Positions 1 to 6,315 of a stretch of DNA of 6,910 nucleotides are shown one piece after another; position 1 is the stretch's first letter, and each line of letters opens with the position of its first letter. A program made the position numbers and the translations under genes. The notes under the pieces were generated by a model. The model did not search any database. It was not told the origin of the DNA and was given only the letters and a program-made list of their open reading frames with translations. Source of the DNA: Phycisphaerales bacterium (GTDB lineage: Bacteria > Planctomycetota > Phycisphaerae > SM23-33). The stretch is taken from positions 1 through 6,910 of the forward strand of contig PMYM01000054.1 in the NCBI GenBank assembly GCA_003171235.1, read 5' to 3'.

Positions 1-810
1 AACCGATCAGCCAGCAACCGAAATAACTGGCTTTTCAAGGAGTTTCTCCGCATCGTTCGGCTTTGGCACCCGGACTGGGTCGTTTTTGAGAACGTTAAGG
101 GCATACTTGAGACGGAGGGCGGCTTCTTCTTCAGGGAGGCCGTTGCCGGACTAGAGCGCATCGGCTACGCGGTCTCACACGGCACCCTTAACGCTGTTGA
201 CTTCGGCGTGCCTCAACGGCGATCTCGCGTGTTTGCGATTGCCTCGCGGCACGGCATCCGTGTGCCTCTGCCAGAGCCACTTCAACGACCATCTGTCACG
301 GTAAGCCAGGCTCTGGCCGATCTTCCGGACCTGCCGAACGGTGCCAGCTTTGATCGCTTGCCCTATAAGGCAGTGGCTCCTTCACCCTATGCCAGAGCCA
401 TGCGGCAGAATCTCAAGGAGTGTGCAGGGCACTACGTAACCCGCAGTGCAGCGCACATCATCAAGCGATACAAGCATGTCCCGCCCGGCGGAAACTGGGA
501 AAGCATTCCCGCCCGCCTGATGGGCAACTATGCCGACAGAACCCGTTGCCACACGGGCATCTACCACCGTTTGCGACAGGAAGCTCCATCAATCGTCATT
601 GGCAATTACCGCAAGAATATGCTGATTCATCCGGCACAACACAGGGGGTTATCTGTGCGAGAAGCGGCCCGTATCCAATCATTCCCTGACTGGTATTCGT
701 TCAGGGGGTCAATTGGCTTCCAGCAGCAGCAAGTTGGGAATGCGGTACCGCCGTTGCTGGCTCGCGCCGTCTTTCAAGAGATTCTCGCCGCCGGAGGAGG
801 GGGGCGATGA
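1..810 (+). CDS. C5-cytosine DNA methyltransferase, C-terminal part (5' truncated by window edge)
   Basis: Transfers a methyl group from S-adenosylmethionine to carbon 5 of cytosine in a specific DNA site. The frame is open from base 1 and 269 residues are visible. Numbering from base 1, motif VI ENV is at residues 30-32, motif VIII QRRSR at 72-76, a target-recognition region spans about 85-210, motif IX-like LSVREAARIQSFP lies at about 217-229, and motif X GNAVPP at about 246-251. The SAM-binding motif I and the catalytic PCQ (motif IV) would sit before the window; about 100 N-terminal residues appear to be missing. A GTG at 208 is inside motif VIII and is not a start. The stop overlaps the next ATG (ATGA at 807-810), so it is the first visible gene of a coupled operon. 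The recognition sequence cannot be read from the protein. It could be a solitary or a restriction-linked methylase. The family assignment is secure. Confidence 0.95.
   Translation, partial: NRSASNRNNWLFKEFLRIVRLWHPDWVVFENVKGILETEGGFFFREAVAGLERIGYAVSHGTLNAVDFGVPQRRSRVFAIASRHGIRVPLPEPLQRPSVTVSQALADLPDLPNGASFDRLPYKAVAPSPYARAMRQNLKECAGHYVTRSAAHIIKRYKHVPPGGNWESIPARLMGNYADRTRCHTGIYHRLRQEAPSIVIGNYRKNMLIHPAQHRGLSVREAARIQSFPDWYSFRGSIGFQQQQVGNAVPPLLARAVFQEILAAGGGGR
793..800 (+). promoter_or_regulatory. Strong ribosome binding site for the HD gene
   Basis: GGAGGAGG lies 6 bases before the ATG at 807, inside the end of the methyltransferase gene. It supports this start and implies translational coupling through the ATGA overlap. 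Confidence 0.8.
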
Positions 811-1832
811 GCGTTCGCTCGCTGGAAGCTCAATTGCAGGCGCTCACGGCGCACCGCGACTGCGCCGGGTGCTGTTCGCTGTGGTCGAATTACCAGGCCA
901 TGAAGCAATACCTCACTGACCATTACTACCCGTGGGTTCAGGCGAGTTATCCCTGGTATACGGATCATGGAGAGAAACATGTGACATCCGTCTTGAGCAC
1001 CTGCGACCTTCTTCTTCCGCATCTACTCCACGGCAAGGACTCTCTTACTTGCCTGAGCATATACTTGATGCTCTGCGCGATTATCTGGCATGATACGGGG
1101 ATGGTCGCTACCCGCTCTGGCCATGCGGCCGAGGCGGCCAAGCATATTGAGAAGGTTAGAGAATTGTGCTTCCCCGATCCGAGTATTTCGCGGCTTGTCA
1201 GCCAGATCGCCCGCGCGCATTCGGGCGACGATGTGTGGAGAGGGCTTCGCCCCCAGGAGAACTTGACGCCTCCCTGTGCAAAGCACTCGCAAACGGTTCA
1301 TCCCCAGGCCATTGCGGCAATACTGCGTTATGCGGACGAAATCTCAGAGAACCATACTCGTGTGACCCCAGCCATGCTTGATCAGGTGCCCCCAGACAGC
1401 AGAATCTTCTGGGATTATGCCCTCACGGTGAAGGCATGCAAGCCCGAGCCCGAGCGACATCGCGCCGTCATCAATATGGAGTTGCAGGTTGATGATGCTG
1501 TTCGGAGGTATGGATGTCCTGATCGCTGCAAGGAGTATGCTGACGATAAAGGGCAGATTACATTGATCGAATACGTTGTCTATCGGCTGCAGCGCATGAA
1601 TCGGGAGCGTCTGTATTGCTTCCCGTACCTAAATACATACGTGCAGATGTCAGCGATTGAGGTGCGCCTCCAACTATGCCATGACATCGACTGTCGAGAG
1701 TATACTTTCGAACTACAGGATGGAGGCCTAAGGCGATCAGGTTACCCCATCGCAGGCATTTTCAATGACTTCTTCGCGGAATTCCCTGATCTACAGCCCG
1801 CACAGCTTCTAGCGGAGGCGACCAATGCCTGA
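807..1832 (+). CDS. HD-superfamily metal-dependent phosphohydrolase (HD-CE-like), putative conflict-system component
   Basis: A 341-residue protein predicted to be a soluble metal-dependent phosphohydrolase. HD-type ligands appear in the expected order: H54 (with H58) in TDHGEKH, the H95-D96 doublet in WHDTG, H106, H138 in ARAHSGDD, and D177 in LRYADE. The pattern TDHG...HD...H...H...RYADE resembles the HD-CE group of HD domains that I recall from prokaryotic conflict systems; that subgroup name is from memory. The C-terminal half (about 200-341) has alternating strands and helices and no motif I recognise. There is no signal peptide or membrane segment. It is Cys-rich, with a CxxCC cluster at 19-23, which could be structural. 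The ATG at 807 has a strong RBS and overlaps the methylase stop. The substrate is unknown: nucleotides, cyclic nucleotides or a phosphodiester are all possible. The domain call is firm; the role is inferred from neighbours. Confidence 0.85.
   Translation: MSVRSLEAQLQALTAHRDCAGCCSLWSNYQAMKQYLTDHYYPWVQASYPWYTDHGEKHVTSVLSTCDLLLPHLLHGKDSLTCLSIYLMLCAIIWHDTGMVATRSGHAAEAAKHIEKVRELCFPDPSISRLVSQIARAHSGDDVWRGLRPQENLTPPCAKHSQTVHPQAIAAILRYADEISENHTRVTPAMLDQVPPDSRIFWDYALTVKACKPEPERHRAVINMELQVDDAVRRYGCPDRCKEYADDKGQITLIEYVVYRLQRMNRERLYCFPYLNTYVQMSAIEVRLQLCHDIDCREYTFELQDGGLRRSGYPIAGIFNDFFAEFPDLQPAQLLAEATNA
1814..1818 (+). promoter_or_regulatory. Ribosome binding site for the ATPase gene
   Basis: GGAGG sits 6 bases upstream of the ATG at 1825, inside the last codons of the HD gene. 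It fixes the start and produces an 8-bp gene overlap. Confidence 0.75.
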
Positions 1833-3648
1833 ACCGCAGAACATCCAGAACGCTGCCCAACAATTCCTTCGGAATCCGTTTGTCGTTAAGAGCCCGGAGG
1901 AACTCCCGAAGGAACAGATCGTCTGGCTGTTCGTCCCGGAGTACACGAAGATCGAGGCGATAAAAGAGCGCAAACACACCTTCATCTGGGGGTCGCGCGG
2001 CTCCGGCAAGAGCATGATGCTGCGCTACCTGGAACCTCATTGCCAAGCTCTCGCGTGCGGCGGTGCGGATGTCTTCTTTGAATCTCTCAATAGCTTTCTT
2101 GCAGTGTATTGCCCATGCAAGGAAGGGCATCTCAATAAGTCTGAACTAAGCCTTCTAGACGAGTGCTCGAGCATGATCGTTACGGAGCACATGTTGAATC
2201 TGACGATAGCCGAACGGGCGCTTGCAACGTTGCGAGGACAGCTTCCGCAGGATCATTTCGGATCTGAGCACGTCCATGCGTTCTCACGCAACGTTCTATC
2301 GCTCTTCGACAAGGCCTCCATCGTTTCAAGCGTTGCCTCTGCTAGTGAAGCCGCGAGCCGAAGCGGTGATCCACTTGGGTGGCTGAACCATTTGTTCATT
2401 GCGGAATTGGCCAAATTGAGTCGCTATTTCCGTGGGCTTGCGCTGCGTCGAACAGAAGCAACATTCGATGCTACCCCGACGGGATATCATGATTTCCTTT
2501 TACCTTTCTGTAAGTTAGTGGTGGAGTTACTGGGTGACTGGGGCAGGCCTCTTTATCTTCTCATTGATGATGCGGACCGCCTTAAGGAGAGTCAGCAAAG
2601 AATCATCAATACGTGGATTGCCAATCGCGACCAGCGTTATATCTGCATAAAGGTGTCTGCACGAAGAGATGGCTACAAGACATTCCTAACTCGAGATGGA
2701 GTCGATGTTGAGGATCCTCATGATTATTCTAGCGTGGACGTCAATGAATTATACACCCAGTCAAAGTCAGACTATGCTCAGAAAGTCGAACTGATCGCCA
2801 ATCGTCGCTTGGGTCTGTCTGTAGTGCCAACGAAGGATATACAGGCATTTCTCCCGCCGGATGCTACCCAAGAGGGTCTCTTGCACGCGATGAAAGTTCA
2901 AACGGCGAATGAATGGGAGCAGAAGGGGCAGCCGGGCCGTAAGGAGGACTATGTTGTCCGATACGCTATGGCGCGTCTGTTCCAAGACCTTCGCCGAAGG
3001 AAGCAAAGACGCAATTACGCGGGCTATTTCAACATCGTCCATCTGTCAGCGGGCGTCATACGGGATTTTCTGGAACCATGTTACCTGATGTTTGATAGAT
3101 TGCTTGATCAGGGTAATGCTCCGGAAAGTGTGTGCGCCATTCCATCCGCAATCCAGGACCGGGTATTGTTTGAATATTCTCAGGAACTGGTGCTGAGTCG
3201 GTTTGATGACATAAGGAAGGGCGTGCCGCCAGAGCGTGTGGCCGATGTAAATGCCCTTGAGATTTTAGTGAATTCCCTGGGACAGTTGTTTTATGAGCGC
3301 CTTCACGATCCAGAGGCGAGGGAGGCGCGACTGTTTTCGTTTACGGTTCGCGGGCAAATACCTGAGAAGGTGCAGAGGATACTCGACTTGGGGATCCGCT
3401 ACAAGTATTTCATGCTTCGAAGTTACAGCAAGAAGGAAGGCGGGGGAAGAGAGCGATGGTACTTGATGAACCGACGCATGTGCCCCGCCTTTAAGCTTGA
3501 TCCGACGGGGTTTGAGGGGCGAATATCCATCAAAGCCGACCTGCTTGCCCTTGCATGCGAAAACCCTGACCGATTCGTCGCACTCCGACTGAAGCAAGAT
3601 GCCGTCGACGGCACCGGTCCGCTCTTCAGTCTTGAGGAGGAGCCATGA
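1825..3648 (+). CDS. P-loop ATPase of ORC/Cdc6-like AAA type with C-terminal winged-helix-like region
   Basis: A 607-residue cytoplasmic ATPase. Walker A is GSRGSGKS at 56-63 (K62). Walker B is LYLLIDDADR at 243-252 with D248-D249. A sensor-1-like strand, ICIKVSAR, is at 273-280, and a sensor-2-like GVIRDF is at 410-415. The region of about 470-570, with a Y-LMNRR element at 546-551, looks like a winged-helix DNA-binding fold. This order matches the ORC/Cdc6-like AAA proteins of conflict loci. The Walker A-to-B distance (about 185 residues) is much longer than in a minimal AAA core, so a largely helical insertion probably lies at about 80-235. The second Walker B acid is Asp rather than the usual Glu. 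The gene overlaps the HD gene by 8 bp and the next gene by 4 bp. A likely role is ATP-driven DNA or protein sensing that gates the partner effectors. A STAND-type ATPase is the main alternative. Confidence 0.85.
   Translation: MPEPQNIQNAAQQFLRNPFVVKSPEELPKEQIVWLFVPEYTKIEAIKERKHTFIWGSRGSGKSMMLRYLEPHCQALACGGADVFFESLNSFLAVYCPCKEGHLNKSELSLLDECSSMIVTEHMLNLTIAERALATLRGQLPQDHFGSEHVHAFSRNVLSLFDKASIVSSVASASEAASRSGDPLGWLNHLFIAELAKLSRYFRGLALRRTEATFDATPTGYHDFLLPFCKLVVELLGDWGRPLYLLIDDADRLKESQQRIINTWIANRDQRYICIKVSARRDGYKTFLTRDGVDVEDPHDYSSVDVNELYTQSKSDYAQKVELIANRRLGLSVVPTKDIQAFLPPDATQEGLLHAMKVQTANEWEQKGQPGRKEDYVVRYAMARLFQDLRRRKQRRNYAGYFNIVHLSAGVIRDFLEPCYLMFDRLLDQGNAPESVCAIPSAIQDRVLFEYSQELVLSRFDDIRKGVPPERVADVNALEILVNSLGQLFYERLHDPEAREARLFSFTVRGQIPEKVQRILDLGIRYKYFMLRSYSKKEGGGRERWYLMNRRMCPAFKLDPTGFEGRISIKADLLALACENPDRFVALRLKQDAVDGTGPLFSLEEEP
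3634..3640 (+). promoter_or_regulatory. Ribosome binding site for the fourth operon gene
   Basis: GAGGAGG lies 4 bases before the ATG at 3645, within the Glu-rich tail codons of the ATPase gene. It supports the ATGA-overlap start. Confidence 0.7.
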
Positions 3649-4574
3649 GCCAAGGAGCACAAGAACGTCCGTTCCGGCTTGTGATGCTGTCTGCAAGTTA
3701 CGAGGACCGTTGCCGTGCGATCATAGGCACGCTGCCCGATAGCTATCGCGCCGACGCAGTTCGTGTCTACTTCAACCACGAGTTCCTCGTGGGGGCCGCC
3801 AAGGACAAGGTTGCATCCAATCTGGCCGAACTTCTCAACTACGGCAACGCCTTATCCGAGAACGTGGAGAGAGTGGAGGGAAGCTGGCTAGATGCCACTC
3901 GCCAACTGAGTGCGATAAGAGGGGGATTGTCATGTATCCCTGACGATCGCTGTGTTGAAGCTGTTGTTGATGCAACAACATTTACCCGCGAGTCCTTGAT
4001 CGTCACGTGTGGATTGTTGAGGCATTCAGGGCGAGACCCTCGAATAAAGACAACTTACTCCGCGGCTCTTCGCCACGGAGATTGGCTCAGCAAACACTTC
4101 CGCACAGTGCGAAATATCATGGGGTATCCGGGGATGCAACGCCCGGCCCTGCGAACGACGCTGGTGATACTCTCCGGCTTCGAGCCGGAGCGGGCAACGC
4201 ATTTAATCGATGAGCACGAACCCGCGCGTGTTTTGCTTGGGTACGGTAATCCGCCTACCGTGCCGGCGTTTCTTGAGCGGAACAAGTCTGAACAGACCTT
4301 GATCCTGGCCAGGCAGAATGTCAGTCAGTTTGAATTTCCGGCAACGTCCATACAAGCTTGTCTCGATACCTTGGAGGCTGTTCTGGGACCATCGCTTGAA
4401 TCGGAGAATATCATACTGGCTCCAATGAATACGAAGTTGTCGAGTCTTGCCTGCATGGTGTTTGCAGACAGGCATTCTCAGGTGCAGCTGACATACTGTG
4501 TACCTGGGGAATACAACGTATCAGACTATTCCACAGGGGCTGGGTTGCAGTACTCTGAGATCCTGCCCGAGTGA
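3645..4574 (+). CDS. Uncharacterised Rossmannoid-like protein with internal repeat, conflict-operon partner
   Basis: A 309-residue soluble protein I do not recognise. There is no signal peptide or membrane segment. Two similar elements are visible: LVMLSASYEDR at 12-22 and LVILSGFEPER at 173-183. Each is a hydrophobic strand ending in Ser, a short turn, then an acidic residue and Arg leading into a helix, followed by another strand (VRVYF at 39-43; ARVLLGY at 194-200). This suggests two alpha/beta, Rossmann-like units. A third block (about 254-302: IILAPMNTK, VQLTY, EYN-DYS-GAG) has polar motifs that look conserved and may form a ligand pocket. VVDATTF at 107-113 is another strand with a polar end. 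The gene starts in an ATGA overlap with the ATPase and is the last gene of the operon. A nucleotide or second-messenger sensor, a TIR- or CARF-like fold, or a nucleosidase-like effector are all possible; none is shown by a diagnostic motif. Confidence 0.75.
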   Translation: MSQGAQERPFRLVMLSASYEDRCRAIIGTLPDSYRADAVRVYFNHEFLVGAAKDKVASNLAELLNYGNALSENVERVEGSWLDATRQLSAIRGGLSCIPDDRCVEAVVDATTFTRESLIVTCGLLRHSGRDPRIKTTYSAALRHGDWLSKHFRTVRNIMGYPGMQRPALRTTLVILSGFEPERATHLIDEHEPARVLLGYGNPPTVPAFLERNKSEQTLILARQNVSQFEFPATSIQACLDTLEAVLGPSLESENIILAPMNTKLSSLACMVFADRHSQVQLTYCVPGEYNVSDYSTGAGLQYSEILPE

Positions 4575-4585
4575 CTTACCAGTAG

Positions 4586-4600
4586 GTAGCAATTGGCTAC
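4586..4600. other. Small inverted repeat just after the operon
   Basis: GTAGC and GCTAC flank a 5-base loop (AATTG), starting 11 bases after the stop of the last plus-strand gene. The stem is only 5 bp and no T-run follows, so it is a weak candidate for transcript-end structure. Confidence 0.3.
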
Positions 4601-4607
4601 ACACTTA

Positions 4608-4635
4608 CGCCCTGGCGGGTTAGTTGGCCGGGGCG
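4608..4635 (+). terminator. Candidate hairpin at the 3' end of the conflict operon, without T-tract
   Basis: CGCCCTGGC (4608-4616) pairs with GCCGGGGCG (4627-4635) around a 10-base loop. This gives a 9-bp G+C-rich stem with one U-G wobble in the plus-strand RNA; on the minus strand that pair becomes an A-C mismatch, so the structure favours the plus transcript. There is no downstream T-run, so it is not a canonical intrinsic terminator. It may be an end-protecting hairpin. Confidence 0.35.
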
Positions 4636-4695
4636 GATACGGGCTGGACGGCCGGTTGGAGGCTGCGGTCGGGCCAGGCGTTGGGGGCCGCGTGG

Positions 4696-4712
4696 GCGGC
4701 GGCAATCGCCGC
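4696..4712. other. G+C-rich inverted repeat in the convergent spacer
   Basis: GCGGCG (4696-4701) and CGCCGC (4707-4712) flank a 5-base loop. An alternative pairing is GGCGGC (4695-4700) with GCCGCC (4714-4719). It sits about 100 bases downstream of the minus-strand HD-GYP gene and could serve either convergent transcript. No T-tract is present and the high local G+C makes chance pairing likely. Confidence 0.3.
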
Positions 4713-4726
4713 GGCCGCCGACATCA

Positions 4727-4748
4727 GGCGCAGAGGGGGCGCAGAGGG
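4727..4748. repeat. Perfect 11-bp tandem duplication
   Basis: GGCGCAGAGGG occurs twice back to back (4727-4737 and 4738-4748) with no mismatch, within non-coding DNA between the convergent operons. It resembles short intergenic repeats seen dispersed in some genomes, but only two units are present here. Confidence 0.7.
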
Positions 4749-4809
4749 ATTCGCGCAGCCCGGTTCTCGCTGGCGGCCAGGCGGTTTTGCCTCGCACTTG
4801 CACGCGCTC

Positions 4810-5862
4810 TCAAGCGGAGAGGATCTCGGCAGTGGCGATCTTGCCGGGCAGGATCAGCTTTTCGCGGTTGGCCCGGCACCATTGGATGGAGACGGAGGCG
4901 ACCTTGGGGTCGAATTGCGTTCCGGAACAGCGGATCAGTTCCGCCAGCATCTTTCCCACCGAATAGCTCTTCTTGTAGATGCGCTCCATCAGCATGGCGT
5001 CGATGCAATCGGCGACCTGGATGATGCGCGAGATGAATGGAATATCCTCGCCCGCCAGGCCATCGGGATATCCCTGGCCGTCCCACCGCTCGTGATGGTG
5101 GCGGACCAGGCTGGCCTCGCCGCCGAACAGGGTGATGTTGGAGAGGATGTCCGATCCCAGGGCGGGGTGGTGGCGAATGAACTGGAACTCGTCGCTCGTA
5201 AGCGGCCCGGCCTTGGTCAGGATGCGGTCGGGCACGCCGATCTTGCCTATGTCGTGGAGCAGGGCGGCGACGCGCACGGATTCCAGCCTGCGCCCGGACA
5301 GGCCCATGGCCTTGGCGATGTTCACGGCGTAGTGGGCGACCTGTTCGCTGTGCCGCCGGGTATAGGGGTCCTTGGCCTCCACCGCCCGGACCAGGGCTGA
5401 AACGCTGTCCAGCGAGGCATGCCTGGCCTGGGCGCTCAGGGTCATCGCCTCCGCCGCCCGGTCGTACAGCCCCGAACCGCCGTTCTCCTCGCCCCTGGCC
5501 CGCCTGACTATCTCCACCAGTTCGCCGGCGTCGAAAGGCTTTTCGACATAGTCGTACGCCCCCAGCAGCAGGGCCTGGGCGACGAACTCCCGGCGGGAAT
5601 TGCCGGAGATGAGTATCACCTTGCATTCGGGCATGTGGCTCTTGGCGTGGGCCAGCAGTTCCAGCCCGCTCAGGTGCGGCATGCACACGTCCACGATCAG
5701 CACGTCAAACGCCCGCGGGGTGGCGTCCAACAGGCTCCGGACCCGCCTGGAATCGGTGGCCACCCGGCAGTCGAAACCCTGCGCGACCAGCTCCTGCTTG
5801 ACCAGCTCGCACAAAACCGGTTCATCATCCACGACCAGAACATGACCCGCAGTCGGTTCCAT
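4810..5862 (-). CDS. Response regulator with receiver and HD-GYP domains (predicted cyclic di-GMP phosphodiesterase, RpfG-like)
   Basis: A 350-residue cytoplasmic two-component output protein. The receiver domain (about 5-122) has the acidic pair D12-D13, phospho-acceptor D58 (VDVCMP), S86 and K108 (EKPF). The HD-GYP domain (about 150-335) has H171, HDIGK at 203-207, HH at 231-232, HHHERWDGQGYP at 255-266 with GYP intact, and D285. These are the residues expected of an active metal-dependent enzyme that linearises or hydrolyses cyclic di-GMP; phosphorylation of D58 probably controls it. Length and layout match the RpfG-type family. It starts 51 bp after a receiver-only gene in the same direction, with GAAGGG 8 bases before the ATG, and is the last gene of a phosphorelay operon. 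It has no visible truncation. Activity on cyclic GMP-AMP cannot be excluded. It ends facing the conflict operon. Confidence 0.95.
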   Translation of the reverse strand: MEPTAGHVLVVDDEPVLCELVKQELVAQGFDCRVATDSRRVRSLLDATPRAFDVLIVDVCMPHLSGLELLAHAKSHMPECKVILISGNSRREFVAQALLLGAYDYVEKPFDAGELVEIVRRARGEENGGSGLYDRAAEAMTLSAQARHASLDSVSALVRAVEAKDPYTRRHSEQVAHYAVNIAKAMGLSGRRLESVRVAALLHDIGKIGVPDRILTKAGPLTSDEFQFIRHHPALGSDILSNITLFGGEASLVRHHHERWDGQGYPDGLAGEDIPFISRIIQVADCIDAMLMERIYKKSYSVGKMLAELIRCSGTQFDPKVASVSIQWCRANREKLILPGKIATAEILSA

Positions 5863-5870
5863 CGCATTAT

Positions 5871-5876
5871 CCCTTC
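5871..5876 (-). promoter_or_regulatory. Ribosome binding site for the HD-GYP gene
   Basis: On the minus strand GAAGGG lies 8 bases before the ATG ending at 5862. This supports the start that leaves a short N-terminus ahead of the receiver's first strand. Confidence 0.55.
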
Positions 5877-5885
5877 ACATCCTGC

Positions 5886-5909
5886 GCCCGACGGCGTTGC
5901 CGCCGGAGC
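5886..5909 (-). other. GNRA-capped hairpin between two regulator genes
   Basis: In the minus-strand transcript CGGCG and CGCCG pair around a GCAA tetraloop. A bulged extension (GCTC with GGGC) adds four more pairs including one wobble. It lies between the receiver stop and the HD-GYP ribosome binding site. No T-run follows, so it is more likely an mRNA structure than a terminator, and chance in G+C-rich DNA is possible. Confidence 0.35.
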
Positions 5910-5913
5910 CTCA

Positions 5914-6315
5914 CTAGACAGACGCCGCGCGCGATTTTTCTTCCAGGCTCAGGATCCTCAGGCCGGTCCGGAGCCGGATCTTCAGGTCCAACGGTTCAAA
6001 GGGCTTGAGCAGATAGTCGTCCGCTCCGGCCACCAGCACCTTGAGCAGCTCTTCCCGGCTGCTGTTGCTGGTCATGATCAGAATATATGGAATGGAATCG
6101 CCCCGGGCCTGCCGGATCTTCTGGCAGACCTCGTAGCCGTCCATGCCGGGCATGTTCCAGTCGAGGATGGCGAACGTGGGGGCATCGGGGCGCTGGAGGA
6201 TCGTCCAGGCCTCCGCCCCGTCGCTCGCCAGAACCGCCTGGAAATGCGATTCCTGGAGTATTCTCTGGAGCAGGTTGCGAAACACCGGGTCGTCGTCGGC
6301 TACGAGGATTTGCAT
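5914..6315 (-). CDS. Stand-alone CheY-like receiver (response regulator without output domain)
   Basis: A 133-residue single-domain response regulator, probably a phosphoryl shuttle or an allosteric partner rather than a transcription factor. The receiver signature is complete: acidic cluster D7-D9, phospho-acceptor D52 in LDWNMPGMDG, T82 in IMTSNS, and K104 in LLKPFEP. After the last receiver helix only about 10 charged residues remain, so there is no DNA-binding or enzymatic domain. The start overlaps the end of the upstream receiver-HPt gene by 16 bp and has AGGAG 9 bases ahead (6325-6329), suggesting coupled translation. Its place between an HPt-bearing protein and an HD-GYP regulator fits a multistep phosphorelay. 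The family call is secure; its partners are inferred from position. Confidence 0.95.
   Translation of the reverse strand: MQILVADDDPVFRNLLQRILQESHFQAVLASDGAEAWTILQRPDAPTFAILDWNMPGMDGYEVCQKIRQARGDSIPYILIMTSNSSREELLKVLVAGADDYLLKPFEPLDLKIRLRTGLRILSLEEKSRAASV

Larger units (their letters stand above)
4575..4809. other. Convergent intergenic spacer at the operon/host boundary
   Basis: No convincing gene, tRNA or insertion-sequence end is seen in these 235 bases. The left 30-40 bases keep the moderate G+C of the upstream operon, and the rest is very G+C-rich like the signalling genes. The spacer holds three potential hairpins and an 11-bp tandem duplication. Short open frames, including an Ala-rich 34-codon one on the minus strand (4620-4724), lack a ribosome binding site. 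Confidence 0.6.

Noticed and set aside
208..810. GTG at 208 as the methyltransferase start
   Set aside because: The frame is open back to base 1 and encodes the motif VI ENV block upstream; the GTG lies in the conserved VPQRR segment.
4620..4724. 34-codon Ala-rich open frame on the minus strand in the spacer
   Set aside because: No Shine-Dalgarno sequence, low complexity, and its DNA is the G+C-rich hairpin region; too weak to call a gene.
4575..4809. tRNA, attachment site or transposon end at the island edge
   Set aside because: No tRNA-like cloverleaf, transposase or matching terminal inverted repeats were seen; the left edge of the island is outside the window.
4624..5400. 258-codon plus-strand open frame
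   Set aside because: It is antisense to the HD-GYP gene and starts in the spacer without a ribosome binding site.
4724..5686. 320-codon minus-strand open frame overlapping the HD-GYP gene
   Set aside because: It is an out-of-frame shadow of the HD-GYP gene, Arg/Pro/Gly-rich and without recognisable domains.
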